Under the pieces are notes generated by a model that did no database searches, was not told the origin of the DNA, and worked only from the letters and a program-made list of their open reading frames with translations. Below are positions 42,302 through 50,438 of a stretch of DNA of 64,000 nt, piece by piece. The DNA lies in assembly GCF_025567305.1 (NCBI RefSeq), contig NZ_JAOQJP010000008.1, positions 62,001-126,000 of the forward strand, written 5' to 3'. Both the position numbers and the translations under genes were made by a program. The DNA is from Lentihominibacter butyricus (GTDB lineage: Bacteria > Bacillota > Clostridia > Peptostreptococcales > Anaerovoracaceae). Numbering within the stretch: position 1 is the stretch's first letter; the number at the start of each line of letters is the position of its first letter.

Positions 42302-42351
42302 ATATTTTCGTGCGGACTTTTATGTAAAAATTATACGATGTTTTTGTATAT

Positions 42352-42365
42352 GTTGCAACGGCAAC
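42352..42365. promoter_or_regulatory. Second palindrome in the divergent control region
   Basis: GTTGC-AACG-GCAAC, 67 bp upstream of the flavoprotein start. The TTG...CAA layout recalls Crp/Fnr half-sites, though the spacing differs from classical FNR boxes. Confidence 0.5.
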
Positions 42366-42431
42366 GTCGTGCGCCGGGACCAGGATGGTATGCTTTATGA
42401 AAAAAGAGAAATCGAAACAGGAGGAAAAGAT

Positions 42432-42920
42432 ATGAAAAGAGAAATGTATAAAAAAGACAGACAGATGAGTGCGGAGGCCGTAGAAAAGGCATTCTCCGCA
42501 GGGAATCACGGAACTCTGGCAGTCAACGGTGATGACGGTTATCCGTATGCGGTCCCTGTAAATTACGTGTATGATAACGGAAAGATATATATACATTCAG
42601 CAAAGTACGGATATAAGATCGAAGCGTTGAAGAACAGCGACAGGGTCTGCTTCTCGGCAATACTCAATTCAAGAGTGCAGCAGGATATGTTCACCGCAGC
42701 GTATCAGAGCGTCGTGGCATTCGGCAGAGCATCATTTGTTGAAGATGATGCAGAGAGAAGAAGGATACTCGAGCAGTTCATTTACAAATTATCACCTGAC
42801 TTTGTCGAAGGCGGAATGAAATTCGTCGACGCTGCGATAGGAAAGACTGCACTGATCTGCATAGACGTGGAAGAAATCAAGGGCAAGGAGAATATGGCTA
42901 AGACCTTTGATGTGAAATAA
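42432..42920 (+). CDS. Pyridoxamine-phosphate-oxidase-fold flavoprotein, Nim-like
   Basis: A 162-residue split-barrel protein. MKREMYKKDRQMSAEAVEKA, then DDGYPYAVPVNYVYDNGKIY and IHSAKYGYKIEAL match the NimA-related branch, which in some members reduces 5-nitroimidazoles. FMN binding and a reductase role are inferred from the family; drug resistance cannot be claimed from sequence. AGGAGGAAAAGAT precedes the ATG. It is transcribed divergently from the Crp/Fnr gene and closed by a terminator. Confidence 0.87.
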   Translation: MKREMYKKDRQMSAEAVEKAFSAGNHGTLAVNGDDGYPYAVPVNYVYDNGKIYIHSAKYGYKIEALKNSDRVCFSAILNSRVQQDMFTAAYQSVVAFGRASFVEDDAERRRILEQFIYKLSPDFVEGGMKFVDAAIGKTALICIDVEEIKGKENMAKTFDVK

Positions 42921-42940
42921 ATACAGCAGTATACAGTCTG

Positions 42941-42995
42941 CCGCGAACGGTGCCGGAGCTGGGGATACAGTTTTCGGAGCTGATCGCGGTTTTTT
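42941..42995 (+). terminator. Terminator after the Nim-like gene
   Basis: CCGCGA (42941-42946) pairs with TCGCGG (42984-42989), with a further AGCT-type inner pairing, followed by six T. Confidence 0.7.
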
Positions 42996-43108
42996 GTTCT
43001 GCGGTAAAAAAGACTGTTATTATTGTGAAGTCGTGATCGCGAGGCATCCTTGATATGAAAACGCCTACTGGCTGTCGGTATTTGTCGAATAATGTCGAAA
43101 TAAAACGC

Positions 43109-43137
43109 TTTTGGATAGGAGAAGGGTGTAGTATAAT
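43109..43137 (+). promoter_or_regulatory. Probable promoter of the surface-protein gene
   Basis: TATAAT at 43132-43137 with a weak TTTTGG at 43109-43114, 17 bp apart. This leaves a leader of about 90 nt. Confidence 0.45.
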
Positions 43138-43233
43138 TTTTATATGGTAAAAAATAGAAAATATGAAAAATATTTTCAAACACCGGGATCATTTTATAAA
43201 ATCTCAGATAAGGCATTAAAAGGGGGAATTAAA

Positions 43234-45450
43234 ATGCAGAGATCAAGAGGACGGGTATCGGCGGCACTGCTTGCGGTGCTGCTGGCCGCAGTGAGTATCG
43301 CGGCTTCATTTTCAGCGGCTTTGACAGCGGAAGCCGCTGAGTACACTGTTGAGAACAGCGGGTATGCCTATGAAGGTTCGACCAGAGTAGGGCGCTTTTC
43401 CGTGAACGGAAAAGCGGCATTCTGCTGTGATCATGAAAAGTTCACACCACCGACAGGGACGAAGGCTTCGGCTTCGGTCGGAAAAAGTGCAGATGTTGCA
43501 AAGGTACTGTATTACGGGTATGGAGGTCCGGAACAGTGGTCAGGGTTTGCGGACAGCAGCTCTGCGCTGGTTGCGACATCGCTTGCGCTGGATCACTATT
43601 TCAACAACGGTAACGGGGACGGCAGCGCCAGCTACAGCGCGTTCATGGACTTTCTGAGTACGAAGGATGCGACGATGTCAGGAACATCGTATATCATTTA
43701 CAAGACCGGCAGGGCCTCGTACCAGCGACTGATCGCGAGGACACCGGATATCAGTGTGTCAGTGTCTGTCACGAAGGAAAGCGTGGAGAAGACGTTTACC
43801 GACGGCAATGTATGCTATTCGCTCGCAGGGGCGCAGTATGGTATCTATGTCGGCAGCAGACTTCTGACGACCGTTACGACGGACGAGGATGGGAAGGCTT
43901 CAGCTGAGATCACTCTGAATAAAGAGGTGGCAGGAAAGATCACGATAAGAGAGCTGAAGCCGTCGGAAGGATATGTACTGGATGAAAAGGAATACGTATG
44001 CGACGGCACTTCAGGAAAGGTCAGCATAACTTCGAAGGAACCGCCGGTGAAGAATCCTGTCAGAATGCTTCTCTACAAATACGATTCGGAGACTGAAAAG
44101 AAAGCGGACGCTGAAGACGGAAAAATTTATATCCCGCAGAAAGGCGGAAGTCTGGAAGGCGCTGTGTTCAGGGCGGATTTCTTCGGCATAAGACATGATG
44201 AGATGCCTGATGACAAGGACTACAGCAGTTTGAAGCCGCTGAGGACGTGGTATTTCAGCAGCGATAAGGATGGAAGGATAGAGTTTAAAAAATCATTCCT
44301 GGCGTCGGGGTATGATCAGTCGGAGCTTTTCACTGACCCGGATGACGGCGAGTCATCGGCGCTGCCGCTTGGAGTCGTGGTGATAAAAGAAGTAAAAGCG
44401 CCGGAAGGCTATCTTGTAAATGATGATGTATATGTGTCGGAGATAAGGGCAGAAGGTACATCTGCAGAGACAGATGTATATCAGGTCTCGGAAATACCGG
44501 AACAGATAAATCGCGGGGATCTCAGGTTCTGCAAGATAGAAGAAGGATCGAATCACAGGATGGCGGGCATACCGTTCATGATAACCTCGCTGCAGGAGGA
44601 CGGCAGCGATGCAGAGGATGGAGAAAGTCATATACTGGTCACTGATGAGAACGGATACGCGTCGACTTCCAGTGCTGACAATGCTCATTCATGCAGGACC
44701 AATGCGAATGACGATGCATGGGACGGATCATCGATCGATGATGATGCGCTGGATGCAGCGGCGGGCATATGGTTCGGAGAGGGATCAGCTCTGAATGATG
44801 AGCGTGGAGCGCTGCCGTACGGCAGATACAGGATCGATGAGCTGCCGTGCAGGAACAACGAAGGATATAAGCTTCTGAAAGGCATAGAGATAAAAGTCAG
44901 CAGGGACAGCAGTCTGATCGAGCTGGGAACGCTCACGAACAGCAAAGTGAAGCTGAAGACGAGTGTGTGGGACAGTGAACTGAACAGGGAGCACGTGACA
45001 TTGCCAAGAAAGGCTGTGACGCTTACCGATAGAGTGGAATACCAGGGCCTGGAGAAAGGAGAGAAATATACGCTTGAAGGCGTGCTGATGGACAAGTCCA
45101 CAGGCAAAGAGCTGCTGGTGAACGGCAGAAAGGTGACTTCGACAAAGGAGTTCACAGCTGAAGCTGAAAACGGAAAGATCGATGTGGAATTCACTTTTGA
45201 TGCGTCGGCGTTCGAAGACTGCAGGATCGTCGTGTTTGAGACTCTGGTGAAGGGCGGTCTGGTGATAGCGAGACATGAGGATATCAATGATACGGATCAG
45301 ACGATAAGATTCCTCCGCCCTGAAACCGGATCAGCGGTTTCAACAGGAGATCGCATACCGGCTGCGATGCTGCCGGCGCTGACATTGATGACTGTATCAG
45401 CAGTGATCGCCGTGGCGGTCCTTTACAGAAGAAAACACACGCAGATGTGA
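43234..45450 (+). CDS. VaFE-repeat surface-anchored protein with thioester-like N-terminus
   Basis: A 738-residue exported protein. A signal peptide (about 1-35, ending TAEAAE) is followed by a domain with AFCCDHEKFTPPTG and SSALVATSLALDHYF, which resembles thioester adhesin domains. SpaA/Cna-B-like beta domains come next (about 165-270, 280-425, 430-570), then a VaFE isopeptide domain (about 580-690; VTLTDRVEYQGLEKGEKYTL). The end has RPETG at 695-699, a variant of LPxTG, then STGD, a hydrophobic helix and RRKH, so it is likely fixed by sortase. It may bind host or neighbour surfaces. ATG 43234 follows AGGGGG. Confidence 0.88.
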   Translation: MQRSRGRVSAALLAVLLAAVSIAASFSAALTAEAAEYTVENSGYAYEGSTRVGRFSVNGKAAFCCDHEKFTPPTGTKASASVGKSADVAKVLYYGYGGPEQWSGFADSSSALVATSLALDHYFNNGNGDGSASYSAFMDFLSTKDATMSGTSYIIYKTGRASYQRLIARTPDISVSVSVTKESVEKTFTDGNVCYSLAGAQYGIYVGSRLLTTVTTDEDGKASAEITLNKEVAGKITIRELKPSEGYVLDEKEYVCDGTSGKVSITSKEPPVKNPVRMLLYKYDSETEKKADAEDGKIYIPQKGGSLEGAVFRADFFGIRHDEMPDDKDYSSLKPLRTWYFSSDKDGRIEFKKSFLASGYDQSELFTDPDDGESSALPLGVVVIKEVKAPEGYLVNDDVYVSEIRAEGTSAETDVYQVSEIPEQINRGDLRFCKIEEGSNHRMAGIPFMITSLQEDGSDAEDGESHILVTDENGYASTSSADNAHSCRTNANDDAWDGSSIDDDALDAAAGIWFGEGSALNDERGALPYGRYRIDELPCRNNEGYKLLKGIEIKVSRDSSLIELGTLTNSKVKLKTSVWDSELNREHVTLPRKAVTLTDRVEYQGLEKGEKYTLEGVLMDKSTGKELLVNGRKVTSTKEFTAEAENGKIDVEFTFDASAFEDCRIVVFETLVKGGLVIARHEDINDTDQTIRFLRPETGSAVSTGDRIPAAMLPALTLMTVSAVIAVAVLYRRKHTQM

Positions 45451-45500
45451 TGGTTCACGGGGGATGGGCGTGATGTATCTGTGCAAATAGAGATGTAAAT

Positions 45501-45542
45501 AAAAATGACCCGTCGGACATGAAAGTCCGGCGGGCCGTTTAA
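45501..45542. terminator. Shared terminator between convergent genes
   Basis: CCCGTCGGAC (45509-45518) pairs with GTCCGGCGGG (45525-45534) with one G-U pair. T follow on the right and A precede on the left, so it serves both the surface-protein gene and the minus-strand symporter gene. Confidence 0.8.
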
Positions 45543-45572
45543 AAATAGATGACCGTATTGTGATATTATCGT

Positions 45573-47117
45573 TTACTCTTCGTCTCCAAGCGAGAATCTC
45601 GCATGTACTTTTACTTCTCTGTCGTAGCATGAGAAGCAGTCCGTAACGAGCTTGTCATCAGGCTTTGGTGTTATGAGGCTGACAACAGGAACGATGATCA
45701 GTCCTGCGAGCATTGCCAGAGCACCTGCATTTATAGGAGACTGCAGTATTTCAGGGAATGAACTCTTGAAAAGGAGATTCATTATCATGAGACCGGAGCC
45801 CCATATATAACTGCACCAGCAGGCAGCTTTTGTCGTCTTTTTCCAGTAGAGCCCGTAGAGGAGCGGAGCCAGGAACGAACCGGCCAGAGCACCCCAGGAT
45901 ACACCCATGAGCTGAGCGATGAATGTGATGTTGTTCTTGTACTGTATTATCGCGATGACAACTGATATCAGTATGAACAGTATGATCAGGGCGCGTATTA
46001 TGAGTACCTGAGTCTTTTCGCTCATGTTCTTTATGAAATTATCTTTCAGGAAGTCAAGCGTCAGCGTTGAGCTCGAAGCTATGACGAGTGAAGATAATGT
46101 CGACATCGAAGCTGACAGTACCAGAAGTACCACGAGACCGATAAGGATATCAGGCAGAGTTGAAAGCATCGTCGGGATTATCGAGTCGAAGCCGTCTGTT
46201 TCAACATTTATCTGATCTGAAAACAGTCGTCCGAAGCCGCCGAGGAAATAGCATCCGCCTGAAACGACGATGGCAAAGAGCGTTGAAATGATAGTGCCTT
46301 TATGTATAGCCTTTTCGCTTTCGATCGCATAGAATTTCTGCACCATCTGAGGAAGTCCCCATGTACCGAGTGACGTGAGTATGACTACGCTCAGCAGGCC
46401 GAGAGGATCAGGCCCGAAGAATGAATTGAACACACCGGGAGTCGATGATGCGGCAGGGTCTTCGATACGTGCCAGCGAATCTATAGCTTCGGTGAAGCCG
46501 CCCTTGCTCATCAGCACGGCAGCAATAACAGCGACGATGCCGAACAGCATGATTATGCCCTGTATGAAATCGTTGATCGCGGTCGCCATGTAGCCGCCGG
46601 CGATAACGTAGATACCTGTGAGGACAGCCATTATGATGATACATACTGTGTAGTCTATATTGAATGCCATACCGAAGAGTCGTGACAGTCCGTTATACAG
46701 AGATGCAGTATATGGTATCAGGAATACGAATATGATTACTGAAGCACCTATTTTCAGAGATCTGCTGCTGAATCTCGAACCGAAGAATTCCGGCATTGTT
46801 GCGGAATCCAGGTGCTGAGTCATGATCCTTGTGCGTCTGCCGAGGATCACCCATGCGAGCAGCGATCCGATGAGCGCGTTTCCGATACCGATCCAGGTGG
46901 AGGCGATACCGAATTTCCAGCCGAACTGACCTGCATAGCCGATAAATATAACTGCTGAGAAGTATGATGTGCCGTAAGCAAATGCTGTGAGCCACGGACC
47001 GACGGAACGTCCGCCGAGCACGAAGCCGCTTACATCAGTTGCGTGTTTCCTGCAGTAGAGACCGATTCCGATCATCACTGCGAAAAAGATACAAAGTAGT
47101 AAGATTTTGATAAACAT
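45573..47117 (-). CDS. Sodium:solute symporter (SSS family), T-box controlled
   Basis: A 514-residue membrane protein with about 13 helices. GFVLGGRSVGPWLTAFAYGT and GGYMATAINDFIQGIIMLFG are SSS/PutP-type signatures. It would take up an organic solute with sodium. The T-box leader with a Tyr specifier suggests tyrosine or an aromatic precursor or peptide as substrate, not proline; this is inference. ATG 47117 lies about 10 bp behind GAAAGGA; the frame continues 42 bp upstream into the leader terminator and is not used there. Confidence 0.9.
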   Translation of the reverse strand: MFIKILLLCIFFAVMIGIGLYCRKHATDVSGFVLGGRSVGPWLTAFAYGTSYFSAVIFIGYAGQFGWKFGIASTWIGIGNALIGSLLAWVILGRRTRIMTQHLDSATMPEFFGSRFSSRSLKIGASVIIFVFLIPYTASLYNGLSRLFGMAFNIDYTVCIIIMAVLTGIYVIAGGYMATAINDFIQGIIMLFGIVAVIAAVLMSKGGFTEAIDSLARIEDPAASSTPGVFNSFFGPDPLGLLSVVILTSLGTWGLPQMVQKFYAIESEKAIHKGTIISTLFAIVVSGGCYFLGGFGRLFSDQINVETDGFDSIIPTMLSTLPDILIGLVVLLVLSASMSTLSSLVIASSSTLTLDFLKDNFIKNMSEKTQVLIIRALIILFILISVVIAIIQYKNNITFIAQLMGVSWGALAGSFLAPLLYGLYWKKTTKAACWCSYIWGSGLMIMNLLFKSSFPEILQSPINAGALAMLAGLIIVPVVSLITPKPDDKLVTDCFSCYDREVKVHARFSLGDEE

Positions 47118-47158
47118 AGTTTTTTTGTCCTTTCCTTTCTTTTTTGAAGGACAGTGCA

Positions 47159-47456
47159 TAAAAAAACTGCCCTCCGAACTATGTTCAGAGGGCAGATATT
47201 ACCGCGTTACCACCTCTGTTTACCGCAGCTTCACAGCTGCAGCCTCACTGAGTTCTTGATAAAACTCGCTCACTGTTACGGGTGAACCCGTTCCAACCTA
47301 TTTAGCTCTGAAACGATTTAACAACAGATACGTTTCATCACTGTTCAGCGGACTGCTCTCAGAATGTATTCAGTCAGTTTCCTCCCTGCGCCTCTCACCA
47401 CCCGGCAACTCTCTGTTGGATTCGTAAAGACTTACTGCTTTCCGGTCTTCGCATTT
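47159..47456 (-). promoter_or_regulatory. T-box riboswitch with UAC (tyrosine) specifier
   Basis: On the minus strand the T-box motif AGAGGTGGTAACGCGG is at 47216-47201. Stem I has the AGAGAG and GGTGGTGAGAG elements, and the specifier position aligned with the Ile T-box at 29742 reads UAC (47367-47365) in TGAATACATTCTGAG. The terminator CTGCCCTC/GAGGGCAG (47194-47166) is followed by a U run. Uncharged tRNA-Tyr should turn on the symporter. Confidence 0.9.
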
Positions 47457-47462
47457 GCCAAA

Positions 47463-47491
47463 TATTATCGCACGTATTCATATCCATGTCA
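47463..47491 (-). promoter_or_regulatory. Promoter of the T-box/symporter unit
   Basis: Minus strand TTGACA (47486-47491), a 17-bp spacer and GATAAT (47463-47468). Confidence 0.88.
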
Positions 47492-47496
47492 ATAGT

Positions 47497-47533
47497 AAAA
47501 TTCATAAAAATCCATATAAATTCATAAAAATCC
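47497..47533. repeat. 17-bp direct repeat upstream of the symporter promoter
   Basis: AAATTCATAAAAATCCA occurs at 47497-47513 and 47517-47533 (20-bp period), just upstream of the -35 box. The A/T tracts could act as an UP element or operator. Confidence 0.75.
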
Positions 47534-47682
47534 ACAAAAGTCCGCTGTAACCTTGTCGGCCGACTAAACCGCTGCATGTTTTTTTATGTTGATATATGCA
47601 GGGGAAGCGAATATAATTACAATGAACTTTTCAGGACTGTTAAATTATGACAGATCAGGTACAGACAGAATGGAGATATATG

Positions 47683-49035
47683 ATGAATGAAAAATCACTT
47701 GCAGCGTTTATAGATAATGATGCGATGCTTCAGACCTTATGTGAATGCATAGCGATAAAAAGCGTCAGCGGCAAGCCGCAGGAGGGCATGCCCTTCGGGA
47801 AAGGCGTAGCTGAGGCACTTGGATTCATACTTGCAAAGGGCAGGGAGCTGGGATTCAAGGCTGTGAATGTCGACGGATATGCGGGATATGTCGAATACTG
47901 CCCGGAAAACTGCACAGATGACAGCGAAATGATCGGTGTTCTGGGGCACATGGATGTTGTTCCGGCAGGCGACGGGTGGAATACGGATCCGTTCGAAGGT
48001 GTGATAGCTGACGGAAGGATAACGGGAAGAGGAGCCCTCGATGACAAAGGGCCGGTGATCGCAGCGCTTTACGCGATGAAGGCGTTAAAAGATTCGGGAG
48101 CTGAGCTGAAGCGCCGGATAAGACTCATCGTAGGCACTGACGAGGAGACCGGCAGCACAGATATGGAGCGTTACAAAAAAACTGAGGAACTGCCTGTATA
48201 TGCATTTACTCCTGATGCGATGTTTCCTGTCGTGAATTCGGAAAAGAGTATGGTCGTGTTCAGGATATCAAAGCGCTTTTCGGACAGATCAGGTGCGGGA
48301 AAATACACACTTGTGAGCGCGTCGGGCGGACTTGCGGTCAATCAGGTGCCGGATAAGGCTGAGATGATTTTGAAATTCGGAGAAAAAACGGAGATCATCA
48401 GAAATACCGAAGGACGTGCGGCTCATGGAAGCACGCCGGAAGCAGGTGTCAACGCGATAGACAGCCTGTTGAAAGAAGTCGCTGCAGACAGCAGATATGC
48501 GGGATTCCCGGCAGAGCTCAGGCAGTTCATTGAGTTCTACAATGAATATATGAGCGGTGATACAAGAGGGATAAAGCTCGGAGCAGGATACAGCGATGAA
48601 AAGCTCGGAGGATCCACTTTCAATGCGGGAGTGCTCGGCGCCGATCAGGAGCATATCGAAGTTCTCGTGGATTACAGGTGCCCTGCGAATGAAGACTGTG
48701 AACCGTATCTTGAAAAGATCGCGCAGGTCTGCAGTGCAGAGGGTCTTGAGTTCGAGGTCGTAAAGAAAAAGCAGGGGCTATATTTTCCTGAGGACCATGA
48801 GCTCGTAAAGACACTGATGGGAGTATACGAGGAGGAAACGGGAGAGAAGGCTTCGCCTGTAAACATGGGCGGCGGAACATACGCAAAGAGCCTGCCGAAT
48901 ACGGTGGCTTTCGGATCGATCTTCCCGGGGCGTGAGGATACGATGCACCAGGCCAACGAATATATCGATATCAAGGATCTTCTGGCAAGTAGCCGTATCT
49001 ATGCAAAGGCTATGATGAAACTGGCAAATCTGTAA
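47683..49035 (+). CDS. M20-family dipeptidase (PepV/Sapep-like)
   Basis: A 450-residue metallopeptidase. Metal-ligand motifs are LGHMDVVPAGDGW, GRGALDDKGP and GTDEETGS; the C-terminal GGGTYAKSLPNTVAFG closes the site. Such enzymes cleave dipeptides, including unusual ones, with Mn or Zn in the cytosol. ATG 47680 or 47683 follows TGGAG; ATG 47647 has no site. It begins a run of plus-strand genes for peptide uptake and conversion (49.6-53.5 kb), with DUF3870 in between. Confidence 0.9.
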   Translation: MNEKSLAAFIDNDAMLQTLCECIAIKSVSGKPQEGMPFGKGVAEALGFILAKGRELGFKAVNVDGYAGYVEYCPENCTDDSEMIGVLGHMDVVPAGDGWNTDPFEGVIADGRITGRGALDDKGPVIAALYAMKALKDSGAELKRRIRLIVGTDEETGSTDMERYKKTEELPVYAFTPDAMFPVVNSEKSMVVFRISKRFSDRSGAGKYTLVSASGGLAVNQVPDKAEMILKFGEKTEIIRNTEGRAAHGSTPEAGVNAIDSLLKEVAADSRYAGFPAELRQFIEFYNEYMSGDTRGIKLGAGYSDEKLGGSTFNAGVLGADQEHIEVLVDYRCPANEDCEPYLEKIAQVCSAEGLEFEVVKKKQGLYFPEDHELVKTLMGVYEEETGEKASPVNMGGGTYAKSLPNTVAFGSIFPGREDTMHQANEYIDIKDLLASSRIYAKAMMKLANL

Positions 49036-49173
49036 AAGCGGATCGACTGCTTTCGGACCGGTCGCGTTTTTTCGGTTTTTTCGATGCTTGCATTTTTTGG
49101 TTTTTTGATGTGGATATTTTGCTGAAAATATGTTAAAATACGGAAGTGTCAACGTATCGTTATGAGGTAAAAC

Positions 49174-49494
49174 ATGTATAAAGATACTACAGTTTATGTT
49201 GTCGGACATGGCAGGACAGGCAGTGACAATGCCATAACAAGCAATTTCAAGATTTTTTTCATAGGCTTTGTCATAGATCGTGAAACTGACGAGATCGTGG
49301 ATCTTGAGTGTTCGGCAACGATAGATATAACGAAAAGATTCGTTTACGATCTTTTTATAGGAAAGAAATTTTCAGGGTACGATGAAAAACTCGTGGCAGA
49401 TATAGGCCGCCGGTATTTCGGCTCGTCTCAGAAGGCTATAGTGATAGCATACAAGGATGCCCTGAAAAAGTACAGTGAGATAAAAAATATATGA
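49174..49494 (+). CDS. DUF3870-family protein
   Basis: A 106-residue protein with the DUF3870 pattern: YVVGHGRTGSDNAI, FFIGFVIDRETDEIVDLECS, and RYFGSSQKAIVIAYKDALKK. The family is small, cytosolic and often near amino-acid or peptide metabolism genes; its function is unknown. ATG 49174 follows TATGAGGTAAAAC. A terminator stands before the next gene. Confidence 0.82.
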   Translation: MYKDTTVYVVGHGRTGSDNAITSNFKIFFIGFVIDRETDEIVDLECSATIDITKRFVYDLFIGKKFSGYDEKLVADIGRRYFGSSQKAIVIAYKDALKKYSEIKNI

Positions 49495-49570
49495 AAGCTT
49501 TATACCGAAACTGCTTTATTCAATATGCTGCAGCATAGATATGGACTGCTGTGGCTCCGTGAGTGAAATC

Positions 49571-49611
49571 CAGTATGGGTCTGATTTGTGTCGGGCCCGT
49601 ACTGTTTTTTT
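49571..49611 (+). terminator. Terminator after the DUF3870 gene
   Basis: CAGTATGGG (49571-49579) pairs with CCCGTACTG (49596-49604) with one G-U pair, followed by seven T. Confidence 0.85.
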
Positions 49612-49651
49612 GTTTCGGATCACATAAAAATTCGACAGGAGAGATTGTATT

Positions 49652-50419
49652 ATGAGAGAAAAACTGATCGCATATCTGCAGCGCGAAGGGGTAAGCGGCG
49701 CTTTTGCAGTAAAAGATCTGAGAAGCGGAGAGATCTGTTCTTTCAATGAAGACGAAGTCGTGGCATCGGCAAGCCTGATAAAAATGTTCATACTTATCAG
49801 GGCTTTCCAGAAAATAAGGGCCGGAGAGATGACGCTGGATGATCAGATCGAAGTCAGAGCAGAAGATGTCGTGGATTTCAGCGTACTGCTGTTTCTCGAT
49901 CCGAGAAAGTACAGCCTGAGAGAGCTGCTGAAACTGATGATCGTGTACAGTGACAACACGGCTACGAATGTACTGATAGATCTGTTCGGAATGGACGGGA
50001 TCAACAGCACTATCAGAGAGCTGGGATACAGCGATTCCGTACTGCAGCGAAAGATGATGGACTTCAGGGCTGCCGAAGAAGGACGCCAGAACTTTACATC
50101 TGTGAAGGAAATGCTGGATCTGATGGAAAGACTCTATGAGGACAGACTTCTGGGATCGCCTTACGACGGACAGATGCTGGATATAATGAAGGGTCAGGCA
50201 GATGAGACGATGATGAGGCAGGAGCTGCCGGATGAGCTTGTGATAGCCCGCAAGAGCGGAGAACTCGATGCTCTCGATCATGACATTGCCATAGTTTATA
50301 CAGAAAAGGGGAATTATATATATATATTCTTTGCATGGGATGCAAAGGACAACAATCATGCTCGAAAGATATTATCTGAAACGTCGAAGCTGGTTTTCGA
50401 TGATTTTATGAGTAAATAA
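49652..50419 (+). CDS. Cytosolic serine hydrolase of class A beta-lactamase fold
   Basis: A 255-residue protein. The active-site motifs of the fold are present: Ser41-Leu-Ile-Lys44, SDN in IVYSDNTATN and KSG in IARKSGELD, where beta-lactamases have KTG. There is no signal peptide, so it acts inside the cell. With a dipeptidase, a peptide transporter and an epimerase next to it, a peptide or amide hydrolase role is more likely than antibiotic resistance. GACAGGAGAG precedes the ATG. It ends 20 bp before the OPT gene. Confidence 0.85.
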   Translation: MREKLIAYLQREGVSGAFAVKDLRSGEICSFNEDEVVASASLIKMFILIRAFQKIRAGEMTLDDQIEVRAEDVVDFSVLLFLDPRKYSLRELLKLMIVYSDNTATNVLIDLFGMDGINSTIRELGYSDSVLQRKMMDFRAAEEGRQNFTSVKEMLDLMERLYEDRLLGSPYDGQMLDIMKGQADETMMRQELPDELVIARKSGELDALDHDIAIVYTEKGNYIYIFFAWDAKDNNHARKILSETSKLVFDDFMSK

Positions 50420-50438
50420 TCAAATGAGGAGGAGAAAA

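Noticed and set aside
42432..42920. Nitroimidazole resistance gene (nim)
   Set aside because: Only family-level similarity is visible; Nim-like split-barrel flavoproteins are common and most are not shown to give resistance.
49652..50419. Beta-lactamase resistance gene
   Set aside because: It has the SxxK/SDN/KSG motifs but no signal peptide and sits in a peptide-use cluster; a resistance call is not justified.
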